Positions 7,086-14,174 of a stretch of 19,324 nt of DNA are shown piece after piece; the stretch's first letter is position 1; each line of letters opens with the position of its first letter. Source of the stretch: Nitrospirota bacterium (lineage in GTDB: Bacteria > Nitrospirota > CAKKRA01 > 9FT-COMBO-42-15); NCBI GenBank assembly GCA_016195585.1, contig JACPZJ010000040.1, positions 1 through 19,324 of the forward strand, read 5' to 3'. The notes below the pieces were generated by a model. That model did no database searches, was not told the origin of the DNA, and saw nothing but the letters and a program-made list of their open reading frames with translations. The position numbers and the translations under genes are program-made.

Positions 7086-7489
7086 ATGAAGAAAAAGAGC
7101 GCAATTTCTCAACTGCTTTTTAATAACCGCTTCTGGAAGTCCATATTCAGACATGATTATCCTGATAATGACCTGAGCCGTTCAGAGGCAATGACCAGCA
7201 ATCTGTTTCTGCACATACAGTCTGTCAAGGTGCATACAAATACTATTCGGCCCGGCTATACACTGGGGCTCGGCCTCATTGCCTTTTATCTTTTTATAAT
7301 CCTTACACTTACAGGGATATTGCTCATGTTCTACTATGTTCCATCAATAGAGCGCGCATATAATGATATGAAGGATCTGGAATTTGCTGTGTCCTACGGG
7401 ATTATACATTAGTGGCAGCAGCATTGATTGGCGTGCATTTCTGGAGAATAAGGAAGGACGGCGGCATTTCAAGGTCGGCAGAAGATTGA
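7086..7489 (+). pseudogene. Cytochrome b (b6-type N-terminal half) with internal deletion and frameshift
   Basis: The first 99 or so codons are a normal cytochrome b N-terminus: the amphipathic start, then helix A (GLIAFYLFIILTLTGILLMFYYVPS) and SIERAYNDMKDLEFAVSYG. The frame then ends at TAG 7410-7412. In another frame, from about 7391 to TGA 7487-7489, the tail of helix D appears: VAAALIGVHFWRIRKDGG then ISRSAED. The roughly 110-120 residues expected between (helices B, C and most of D) are absent, including three of the four haem-ligand histidines; only the last, in GVHFWRIRK, remains. No inserted DNA is present, so this is a deletion of roughly 350 bp or an assembly collapse. The flanking operon genes are intact. 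The ribosome site GGAGG is at 7071-7075. Confidence 0.9.
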
Positions 7490-7509
7490 AAATATAGGAG
7501 GAAAAGAAA

Positions 7510-8049
7510 TTGGACAAGAAGCCTGAAGTGGTAATATTTCCAAAGAACCCGAGCAAGACATACGGCCTTATGGAATTAATTAGGACAAGGTCGTTTCAGA
7601 TAGAAAAAGGGCCTGATAATACAGTTACATCATGGCCCCATCTGCTTTTCAGGGAAATTATACTCTTTATGTTTGTGCTTATCGTGCTCTTTATAATCTC
7701 CATCCTATTTAATGCGCCTTTGGAAGAGCAGGCCAATCCATCAAACACGCCAAACCCTGCAAAGGCGCCATGGTACTTCCTCGGTTTACAGGAGATGCTT
7801 TCATGGGCGCCTCCTTTCTGGGGCGGTATTTTTGTCCCCACAATGGTTGTAATCATTCTAATACTTGCGCCGTATTTTGACAGGAGCCAGAAGGGCGTTG
7901 GGGTATGGTTTGCGCCTGAAAGAAAGACAGCAAATCTGTTATTTACAATCTTTCTTGTCCTTGCAGTTGGGCTCATTGTGATTGGTGAATTCTTCCGCGG
8001 GCCGAACTGGCAGCTTTTCTGGCCATGGAATATGCCGTCGCCGCATTAA
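7510..8049 (+). CDS. Cytochrome b C-terminal half (subunit IV-like)
   Basis: A 179-residue membrane subunit with three predicted helices (about 47-67, 107-122 and 142-160), matching the split cytochrome b of b6f-like complexes. The quinol-site motif usually written PEWY appears as APWY (86-89) within NPAKAPWYFLGLQEML, a form I recall from non-phototroph complexes of this type. It starts at TTG 7510, supported by AGGAGG at 7496-7501. It is downstream of the damaged N-half and upstream of the cytochrome c gene. Without an intact N-half it could not make a working complex, so its conservation argues that the upstream lesion is recent or artefactual. Confidence 0.92.
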   Translation: MDKKPEVVIFPKNPSKTYGLMELIRTRSFQIEKGPDNTVTSWPHLLFREIILFMFVLIVLFIISILFNAPLEEQANPSNTPNPAKAPWYFLGLQEMLSWAPPFWGGIFVPTMVVIILILAPYFDRSQKGVGVWFAPERKTANLLFTIFLVLAVGLIVIGEFFRGPNWQLFWPWNMPSPH

Positions 8050-8088
8050 GGATATAAATAAAAAATAAAAGGAGAAGGTATAAGATAT

Positions 8089-8895
8089 ATGACATACTAT
8101 AAGCTGTTTGCTTTGTTCGGTTTGCTGCTAACTTTTCTTTTAGGCATTGCAGCCTATAAGGACAATAATCGCGAATGGAAAAAATATCAGAATGAATTTT
8201 TCCAGATAGAGCTTAAAAAGGCTTCAACACCCGAAGAGAAGGCGGCAGTAATAGCAGTAAGTGAGATCAAGCAGATAATGGCGCCGGAATTAAAGAGGGT
8301 GGACAGATGCATTACATGCCATGCAGGTGTTGATAACCCGAAGTTTGCGAATGAAAATAAAATTTATAAAACACATCCTGATTTTGAACAGCATCCCTTT
8401 GAGAAATTCGGCTGCACCATCTGCCACTGGGGGCAGGGAATGGCAACAACTGTCAAGGCAGCGCATGGAAAGGTAAGGCACTGGGCAGAGCCCATGAGGG
8501 AAAAGGAGTATATTCAGATATCCTGCGGCAAGTGCCACAGCGAGACAGAGGTTAAAGGCGCGCCGCTTCTCTCTCTCGGCAGAAAACTATATCTTGAAAA
8601 AGGATGTGTTGGCTGCCATAAAATAGAGGGCGTCAGCGCTGGAAGCGTAGGCCCTGAGTTGACAACAGTAGGAAGCAAATATAAGGATGAATTTGATTAC
8701 ACGAGGGTAAAGGGAGAACATACTGCTGCAAACTGGATATTTGAGCATTTCAAAAATCCGCAGGCAGTAACCCCGGGCACTATAATGCCGAATTTTAATT
8801 TTACAGATGAAGAGGCAAAGGCGCTGACAATCTATATGCTCAGCCTTACAAAAGGAAAGGTTCCTTACGAATACAGGGCGGGGAAGAAGGGATAA
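8089..8895 (+). CDS. Membrane-anchored tetrahaem cytochrome c of the bc complex
   Basis: A 268-residue c-type cytochrome with an uncleaved N-terminal helix (5-22) as anchor. Four CxxCH sites are visible: CITCH (74-78), CTICH (109-113), CGKCH (146-150) and CVGCH (173-177). The last, with GTIMPNF (M233) as probable methionine ligand and a C-terminal LTIYMLSL helix, is a mono-haem class I-like domain. The first three form a multihaem module. It is the last gene of the oxidoreductase/Rieske/cytochrome b operon and stands in place of cytochrome c1 or f as electron exit. A purine-rich ribosome site (GGAGAAGG, 8071-8078) precedes ATG 8089. Confidence 0.92.
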   Translation: MTYYKLFALFGLLLTFLLGIAAYKDNNREWKKYQNEFFQIELKKASTPEEKAAVIAVSEIKQIMAPELKRVDRCITCHAGVDNPKFANENKIYKTHPDFEQHPFEKFGCTICHWGQGMATTVKAAHGKVRHWAEPMREKEYIQISCGKCHSETEVKGAPLLSLGRKLYLEKGCVGCHKIEGVSAGSVGPELTTVGSKYKDEFDYTRVKGEHTAANWIFEHFKNPQAVTPGTIMPNFNFTDEEAKALTIYMLSLTKGKVPYEYRAGKKG

Positions 8896-8897
8896 AG

Positions 8898-9002
8898 CTA
8901 CAATGCCCTGCTGATTCTCAGGGGCTTCATTGCTATCCCGCTTGCAATGGAAACAGCAAAGGCATCCATTGCAAGGCCAAGCGCTATGAAAAGTATGCTC
9001 AC
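8898..9002 (-). pseudogene. mntP: 5' fragment of an MntP-like manganese exporter gene
   Basis: From GTG 9002 the minus strand reads 34 codons beginning VSILFIALGLAMDAFAVSIA, which is the highly recognisable first helix of MntP (DUF204), continuing SGIAMKPLRISRAL and then TAG (8898-8900). Full MntP proteins are about 180-190 residues with six helices. Everything after the first helix is missing, because the fragment stops 2 nt from the stop codon of the convergent cytochrome c gene. It begins 9 nt after the stop of the metal transporter gene at 9012, so it was probably the second gene of a metal-export pair, truncated by a deletion whose junction lies near 8896-8900. Confidence 0.75.
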
Positions 9003-9011
9003 CTTATGCAA

Positions 9012-9737
9012 TTATAACAGCGCCTTTCCTGCCTGTATAATCAGATATATCCCAAGAATGGTTATTAGCAGGGCGCTGAGGAGGCTTAATGACCTTGCCA
9101 TTTTGTCTGTCCAGTCCTCCTTAACAATGCCTTGCATGAGATTGCCTGCCTTTACAAGTATTATGCCGATGGCAATAAGCACAGAGGCAAGGCCAAAGCT
9201 GAAGATAAATACATACAGCAAACCCATTAAAATCTTTCCAGAGCCGATAGCCATTAGCAGGACAACCAGCGCCTCTGGGCATGGCACAATGCCCCCTGAT
9301 ATGCCGAGGGCAAGGAGCATGCCGAGGGTTGGCGCAACATCACCTTTTTTATCATACGGTGATTCAACATGATGATGGCTGTGGGAATGATTGTGTTTGT
9401 GCTGATGGATGTGCGGAATTCGTTTATATAAAAGCCAGCCGCCAACCGCCACTATCAATATCCCTGAGGCCAGCGATGCAATCTGTTGAATCCTCTCTGG
9501 CACAATATACGCAGAGGCAATAACAGCAATGATGCCGAGGAGTATTACACCGCCTGTATGCGTTATAGTTACAATCGTGCCTAAGAGTATGGCATCTATT
9601 ATCCTTCCCCTTGAGCCGACAAGATATGCGCCTACTATTGTCTTTCCATGTCCTGGTGCCAGGGCATGGAGTATGCCGAGTGTAAAGGCGCCTAATATAT
9701 AATAAAATGATGTACCCATATTATTCTGTAGGGGCAT
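9012..9737 (-). CDS. NicO/RcnA-family metal (Ni/Co-type) transporter
   Basis: A 241-residue polytopic inner-membrane protein. Signatures are HALAPGHGK (24-32), THTGGV (59-64) and GGIVPCPEAL (148-157), typical of the NicO/RcnA family. A cytoplasmic or periplasmic histidine-rich loop (109-123, with HKHNHSHSHHH) suits divalent metal binding. The family includes nickel/cobalt exporters and importers, and direction cannot be read here. The ATG at 9737 lies inside a 28-bp palindrome (9728-9755). The in-frame ATG at 9719 may be the original start. Neither has a clear ribosome site, so the repeat may have displaced it. An mntP remnant follows, which supports a metal-export role by inference. Confidence 0.85.
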   Translation of the reverse strand: MPLQNNMGTSFYYILGAFTLGILHALAPGHGKTIVGAYLVGSRGRIIDAILLGTIVTITHTGGVILLGIIAVIASAYIVPERIQQIASLASGILIVAVGGWLLYKRIPHIHQHKHNHSHSHHHVESPYDKKGDVAPTLGMLLALGISGGIVPCPEALVVLLMAIGSGKILMGLLYVFIFSFGLASVLIAIGIILVKAGNLMQGIVKEDWTDKMARSLSLLSALLITILGIYLIIQAGKALL

Positions 9738-9755
9738 AGCATGCTATGCCCCTAC
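9728..9755. repeat. 28-bp perfect palindrome
   Basis: The half-site GTAGGGGCATAGCA reads identically on both strands across the centre, giving a perfect 28-bp palindrome. It covers the annotated start codon of the metal transporter. It resembles dispersed GTAGGGGC...GCCCCTAC elements of environmental genomes. Confidence 0.85.
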
Positions 9756-9756
9756 T

Positions 9757-9797
9757 AATCCCCCCTCACCCCCCTTTAGTAAAGGGGGGATGGGGGG
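9757..9797. repeat. C/G-run palindromic repeat at the end of the Asp-box gene
   Basis: Arms CCCCCCTTTA (9769-9778) and TAAAGGGGGG (9780-9789) flank a single base, with outer CCCCCTCA and TGGGGGG runs. The stop codon and last ten or so residues (SPHPPFTKGG) of the Asp-box protein are encoded by this repeat, so its insertion reset that C-terminus. Confidence 0.75.
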
Positions 9798-11043
9798 ATT
9801 TATAGAATCTCCTGAATTTGTATATTATTATTGCAGATCCTGATATCATTATTATTAATGCGCCCGCAAGATAGACTATCTCTCTTAATTTTAATACCAT
9901 TCCCAGCCTTCCAACTTCCCTTTCCCATACAAGTTTGTATGGCAGGGTTGACATTATAAGATATATCTTATTCCCGTCCCTTGGGTCGCTAACAATCCTT
10001 CCAACCTGCAAATGGCTCGGCAGTCCCTTTTTAAAGGCAAGCCAGTTCCTGCCGCCATCATCGCTTATCAGCAGGCCGTCCTCTGTGCCCGCATAAATTT
10101 TTTTTGTGTCTACAGGATCTACAATAAGGGAGTAGACCTTCGGAAAGTAGTACATCTCTCGCCGTTCATTTATTAAATGCCCCCATTTTTTACCAGCGTT
10201 ATTGCTTATAAATATCCCTATGTCTGTGCTTAGGTATAGCCTCTTTGAATTAGCAGGGTCAAAGGCCAGCGTAAAGAGCCCGTTATCAGGTATGCCGTCT
10301 TTTATCTGCCTCCATGTTTCGCCGCCATCTGTACTTTTGTAAAGGGCATTTGATGTAATGATATAGATGCCCCCCCACTCACTTCCCCCCTTTGACCCCT
10401 CTATGTCCCCCCTTACTAAGGGGGGAATTAAAGGGGGGTGAGGGGGGGATTGTGAGATGATGGCTGCCATTGTCCCCTCAGGAAGATTAATGTTAATTGC
10501 CTTCCATGCCCTGCCTGAGTCGCTGCTTTTAAAAAGCCCTTTCAGTGAAGATATGTATAGGGCATCTTCGTTTCTTGGGTCAAAGGAGATATTCAATACT
10601 CTTCCGATATCTTCTGAGTCAGCAAGTCTTTCCCAAACTTTACCATTATCCCTGCTTTTGAACAGCCCCTTTTCAGAGCTTACATATATAATCCCCCTTT
10701 TTGTGGCAACAGAAAAGATATGGGAACCAATCTCCTTCTCAATATTTGTCCACTGAGCGCCATTGTCTGTGCTTTTATACAGGCCCTTTGTAGTGCCGAG
10801 AAAAACTGTATTCGGTTCAATATCAGAGACAGCAACGGAAAGCGCAGCCTCTATCATAAGCCTGCCATTTGAATCTCGGAATACCTCATCCCCTGAATTA
10901 ATATTAAAGAGTCCGCCCCATTTACCGGCTGGGTCGGCAAAGGCAGGGGGATTGAGGAGCAGGTTTATTAAAACGATATAAAGGTAAAAAGGCGGCCATA
11001 ATATTGGCCGCCTTTTATTTAAGTGTTTCATATATGATGCCAC
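9766..11043 (-). CDS. Asp-box (BNR) repeat protein, secreted and membrane-anchored
   Basis: A 425-residue exported protein. The signal peptide has NKRR, a hydrophobic stretch and AFA-DP (cleavage near 36-37). Six Asp-box motifs SxDxGxxW lie at 91, 130, 173, 237, 280 and 327, each followed by a beta strand, as in BNR/YCF48/VPS10-type propellers. A C-terminal helix (about 389-408) anchors it. Residues 199-225 are a proline/glycine-rich intrusion encoded by a palindromic repeat (10370-10448), and the last ten residues also come from a repeat. The start is GTG 11043, with GGAAG about 11 nt upstream and 3 nt after the SoxB-like gene. Codons 10-19 lie in a terminator-like hairpin. A catalytic role is unlikely; a periplasmic scaffold or binding role is inference. 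Confidence 0.8.
   Translation of the reverse strand: MASYMKHLNKRRPILWPPFYLYIVLINLLLNPPAFADPAGKWGGLFNINSGDEVFRDSNGRLMIEAALSVAVSDIEPNTVFLGTTKGLYKSTDNGAQWTNIEKEIGSHIFSVATKRGIIYVSSEKGLFKSRDNGKVWERLADSEDIGRVLNISFDPRNEDALYISSLKGLFKSSDSGRAWKAININLPEGTMAAIISQSPPHPPLIPPLVRGDIEGSKGGSEWGGIYIITSNALYKSTDGGETWRQIKDGIPDNGLFTLAFDPANSKRLYLSTDIGIFISNNAGKKWGHLINERREMYYFPKVYSLIVDPVDTKKIYAGTEDGLLISDDGGRNWLAFKKGLPSHLQVGRIVSDPRDGNKIYLIMSTLPYKLVWEREVGRLGMVLKLREIVYLAGALIIMISGSAIIIYKFRRFYKSPHPPFTKGG
10370..10448. repeat. Palindromic C/G-run element inserted in frame in a coding region
   Basis: A 79-bp segment with nested complementary runs: CCCCCCTTA (10407-10415) with TAAGGGGGG (10417-10425), CCCCCCTTT (10385-10393) with AAAGGGGGG (10430-10438), and C7/G7 ends. 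It matches the style of the repeats at 58-182 and 9757-9797. It interrupts the Asp-box protein between two propeller strands without breaking the frame. Confidence 0.8.
10987..11016 (-). terminator. Intrinsic terminator-like hairpin overlapping the Asp-box gene start
   Basis: A perfect 12-bp stem, AAAAGGCGGCCA (10987-10998) with TGGCCGCCTTTT (11005-11016), has a 6-nt loop. On the minus strand it is followed by a five-T run. It lies about 30 bases past the SoxB-like stop, where a terminator would be expected, but also inside codons 10-19 of the Asp-box protein. It may attenuate readthrough into that gene. Confidence 0.6.
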
Positions 11044-11046
11044 AAA

Positions 11047-12633
11047 TTATTTATCTTCCTTTATCCTGTCATCAACCTTTGATGATATGGGTGAGTTCTT
11101 CTTGATATAATCAACGAGGGTCTCTACTGCAACCTTGCCTGTGTCCTTTTTGTCAACACCCTTTGGATGGTTCTGTATCTGGCCTGCTGCGCTGACTACC
11201 TTATAGGTCTTAGCAGGATCAAAGGGCTTTCCGTTTATCTTTAATATCCTGATCCTCTCACCCAGCGGCTTCTTTGTATTGTATCTAATCTCTATGCCAG
11301 AGAATCTTATCATGTCGCCGCCGAGCTGTAGATATGGATCCTCTGCGATAACATTATCAAACGACTGCTCAAGAGCCATCTTTATAGACTCACCATCAAG
11401 CTCAACAGAGAATATATGATCAAGCGTCGGCACCATGTTATAAACATCATCTACAGTTATATCTCCCGGCATAATGGTTGCGCCAAACCTCCATGCAGGC
11501 GAGAATGCCACATCTGCGTTTTCAATCTTTCTGTATGTATCTGTTATAAAATTATCCATAGTGCTCTGCCATGTCGCCCTTCTATACAGCATGGTCTTTG
11601 TTGAGCCGATGATCTCCTCCATCCACTTATATTTTGCATACTCCTCATCAATGATCTTCTGTATCTTTGGGTCAGGCTTGATCTCCTTTGCAATTATCCT
11701 GTATATCTGATGGTCATACTTTGCAATCTTTCCATCCTTAATATATACATCAAGCCTTCCAAGGTTTTTTCCATGAGACCCTGCCTGCGTTACAATGACT
11801 GTTTTGCCTTCAGGATTTTTTACCTCACTTGGCGGATCCATCACATCATGTGTATGCGCGCCGAGTATTACATCTATGCCGTTTACCCTTGATGCAAATT
11901 TCAGGTCAGCGCCCTTGCCCATGTGGGAGAGCAGTATAACAAGGTCTGCATTATGTTTCTCCCTTAGCTCCTTTGCGAAGTTTGCGGCCTCCTTTTCCCT
12001 CAGGCCAAAGCTCCAGCCCTCTGTTAATGACCGCTCCCCTGTCTTTGCTGTCCATTGATAGGCCATGCCCATTATGCCGAGCTTGTAGCCGCCTCTATCT
12101 ATAACCACATAAGGCTTGAGCACGAGCTCGTCCATTTCAAGGTCAGAGAGATTCAGGGCAAGCACAGGGAATTTGCTGTCAGCCACTCTCGCAAGGAAGA
12201 CCTTTTTTGGAAATAAAAACTCCACATTGCCGGGCGCCATAGCATCGTATTTCATCTCATTCATGATCTTGACAACGGATTTTCCCTCTTCAAGAAGCGG
12301 CACGCCTGTGCCATGCCATGTATCGCCTGCATCAAAGAGGAAGGTGGTATCTGGCATTTCATTTCTGAGTTTATTTACCAGCGTAGCGATATGTGCAAAG
12401 CCCCCGATCTTCCCTTCTTTCTTAGCCAGTGATTCATAGTCCTCATCATAATAGTCCTTGTGATACAGAGGCTTTAAATAGCCGTGTGTATCATTCGTCC
12501 ACAGGAGGCGAATCTTTTTGGCGCCAACAGCCTCATTTTTTTGTACAAGGAATATACTAAGTATGAGTGCGGTTATAAAAATGATTGCGAAGATAAGAAA
12601 TGGTTTTATATTTCTCTTTTTGGCAGGTACCAT
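11047..12633 (-). CDS. SoxB-like / 5'-nucleotidase-family metallophosphoesterase, membrane-anchored
   Basis: A 528-residue two-domain protein with an N-terminal anchor helix (11-30). The catalytic-domain metal ligands are present: D48-x-H50, D104 (in DAGDTW), N136, H237 (LSHMG), H260 and H262 (GAHTHD). The usual GNHEFD motif reads GNVEFL, so the His and Asp of the nucleotidase catalytic dyad are missing. The C-terminal domain resembles SoxB rather than UshA: LYRRATW, SPAWRFGATIMPGD and DPYLQLGGDMIR. SoxB removes sulphate from carrier-bound sulphur, but no other sox gene is present and the enzyme's substrate is open. ATG 12633 has a G-rich ribosome site (AAAGGGGG). It is located after phoU on the same strand; a phosphate-scavenging nucleotidase is the alternative. 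Confidence 0.8.
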   Translation of the reverse strand: MVPAKKRNIKPFLIFAIIFITALILSIFLVQKNEAVGAKKIRLLWTNDTHGYLKPLYHKDYYDEDYESLAKKEGKIGGFAHIATLVNKLRNEMPDTTFLFDAGDTWHGTGVPLLEEGKSVVKIMNEMKYDAMAPGNVEFLFPKKVFLARVADSKFPVLALNLSDLEMDELVLKPYVVIDRGGYKLGIMGMAYQWTAKTGERSLTEGWSFGLREKEAANFAKELREKHNADLVILLSHMGKGADLKFASRVNGIDVILGAHTHDVMDPPSEVKNPEGKTVIVTQAGSHGKNLGRLDVYIKDGKIAKYDHQIYRIIAKEIKPDPKIQKIIDEEYAKYKWMEEIIGSTKTMLYRRATWQSTMDNFITDTYRKIENADVAFSPAWRFGATIMPGDITVDDVYNMVPTLDHIFSVELDGESIKMALEQSFDNVIAEDPYLQLGGDMIRFSGIEIRYNTKKPLGERIRILKINGKPFDPAKTYKVVSAAGQIQNHPKGVDKKDTGKVAVETLVDYIKKNSPISSKVDDRIKEDK

Positions 12634-12690
12634 ATCATTCCCCCTTTCTTTTATATTTTAGGGGAATCTTAGCAGGGAATATATCTGATG

Positions 12691-13347
12691 TCAAGCCCCC
12701 ATGTGCCTTATAATCTTGCCCTCAACCAGATATACCACCATCTCTGCAATATTTGTCGCATGGTCAGCGATCCGCTCAAGATATTTGGAGACATAGCTTA
12801 CCCTTACTGCGCGGGTGATGGTATGGGAATCCTCAACCATGAAGGTTAGAAGCTCTCTGAATATCTGCACATTGAGGTTATCTACTTCATCGTCTCTGGC
12901 ACAGACCTCCTGTGCGAGTTTTGAATCCCTGTTTACAAAGGCGTCAAGCGCGCCCTTTAGCATCTGCATAGAAATATCGGCCATTCTCGGGATGTCAATA
13001 TAAGGCTTTAACTGAGGCTCAAGATTAAGCTCCATTGCCCTTTCGCATATATCCACTGCAAGGTCGCCGATTCTCTCCATGTCTGTAACGAGTTTCATTG
13101 CTGTGGTAATAAATCTCAGGTCGCTGCCGGCAGGCTGTCTTAATGCAATAAGCCTTATGCACTCCTCGTCTATCTCAACCTCAATTTTATTTACCTGAGC
13201 ATCCTTTTCTATGACATCCTGTGCAAGTTTAGAATTCCTCTTTACCAGCGCCGTTATGGCATTCTGTACCTGATCCTCCACAAGGGCGCCGAGCTTCAAT
13301 ATCTTTTCTTTGAGATTTTTTAACTCCTCGTCAAATTTTCTTTCCAT
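12691..13347 (-). CDS. phoU: PhoU phosphate-signalling protein
   Basis: A 218-residue all-helical protein of two PhoU repeats. Each carries the metal-binding signature: TDMERIGDLAVDI (88-100) and KYLERIADHATNI (188-200). PhoU couples the Pst transporter to the PhoR/PhoB system and restrains phosphate uptake. The ATG at 13347 is chosen because GGAGGAG (13350-13356) sits just upstream; a reading from GTG 13374 would translate that ribosome site. It is the last pst-operon gene, 59 nt after pstB. Length is normal and nothing is missing. Confidence 0.95.
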   Translation of the reverse strand: MERKFDEELKNLKEKILKLGALVEDQVQNAITALVKRNSKLAQDVIEKDAQVNKIEVEIDEECIRLIALRQPAGSDLRFITTAMKLVTDMERIGDLAVDICERAMELNLEPQLKPYIDIPRMADISMQMLKGALDAFVNRDSKLAQEVCARDDEVDNLNVQIFRELLTFMVEDSHTITRAVRVSYVSKYLERIADHATNIAEMVVYLVEGKIIRHMGA

Positions 13348-13406
13348 GTCTCCTCCAATTATAGCAATTGTCACTTCAAGATTTCAGATAATATTGGCTT
13401 ATGTGA

Positions 13407-14174
13407 TTATCCAAATCTCCCTGTTATATAATCCTCAGTATGTTTGTTAGTAGGATTTGTAAATATCTTGTCCGTAAGGTCATACTCTATAATCGCTCCA
13501 AGATAGAGAAAGGCGGTATAATCCGAGACCCTTGCCGCCTGCTGCATATTGTGTGTTACAATAACAACGGTATAATTCTTTTTCAATTTCATAATCAAGT
13601 CCTCTATCTTTGCCGTTGCAATCGGGTCTAAGGCTGAGCAAGGCTCGTCCATCAGAACTACCTCGGGTTCTACTGCTACTGCTCGGGCAATACACAGCCT
13701 CTGCTGCTGCCCTCCGGAAAGGGCAAGGGCAGAGCCATGCAGCCTATCCTTTGTCTCATCCCACAATGCAGCATCTTTGAGGGCCTTTTCAACCCTCTCG
13801 GCAATCTCAGTTTTCTTTTTTATGCCCCTGAGCTTGAGACCAAATGCAATATTTTCGAAAATGGACATTGGAAAAGGTGTTGGTTTCTGAAAGACCATGC
13901 CGATCCTGCTTCTCAATTCTATCAGATCAATATCCCTTTGAAGGATATTCTTTTCGTCCATCCATATCTCCCCTTCATAACGATTGTCTGGATAAAGGTC
14001 GTGCATCCTGTTAAGGCAGCGTAGAAATGTGGTTTTCCCGCAGCCTGAGGGGCCAATAAGGGCTGTAACAGCATTTTGGTACATAGACAATGAGATATCC
14101 TTCAATCCCTGCGCACCTCCTGAGTAGTAGAAGTTAAGCCCCTTTACCTCTATCTTAATGATATTTCCATTCAT
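13407..14174 (-). CDS. pstB: Phosphate ABC transporter ATP-binding protein PstB
   Basis: A 255-residue ATPase that powers phosphate import at the cytoplasmic face. Walker A is GPSGCGKTT (41-49), the Q-loop Q96, the signature LSGGQQQR (152-159), Walker B VVLMDEP (172-178) and the switch His H208. The DEPCSALDP variant, with Cys after Pro, is characteristic of PstB. Its ATG overlaps the pstA stop as ATGA (14171-14174), so it is translationally coupled. phoU follows. Confidence 0.97.
   Translation of the reverse strand: MNGNIIKIEVKGLNFYYSGGAQGLKDISLSMYQNAVTALIGPSGCGKTTFLRCLNRMHDLYPDNRYEGEIWMDEKNILQRDIDLIELRSRIGMVFQKPTPFPMSIFENIAFGLKLRGIKKKTEIAERVEKALKDAALWDETKDRLHGSALALSGGQQQRLCIARAVAVEPEVVLMDEPCSALDPIATAKIEDLIMKLKKNYTVVIVTHNMQQAARVSDYTAFLYLGAIIEYDLTDKIFTNPTNKHTEDYITGRFG

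Noticed and set aside
7410..7412. TAG readthrough as the explanation of the split cytochrome b
   Set aside because: The downstream homology is in a different frame and about 110-120 residues are missing, so recoding cannot restore the protein.
8947..9372. 141-codon plus-strand frame over the metal transporter and mntP remnant
   Set aside because: The opposite strand carries recognisable NicO and MntP motifs; this frame has none.
11047..12633. Evidence for thiosulfate oxidation (Sox pathway)
   Set aside because: Only a SoxB-like protein is present; no SoxXA, SoxYZ or SoxCD is visible and the active site is non-standard.
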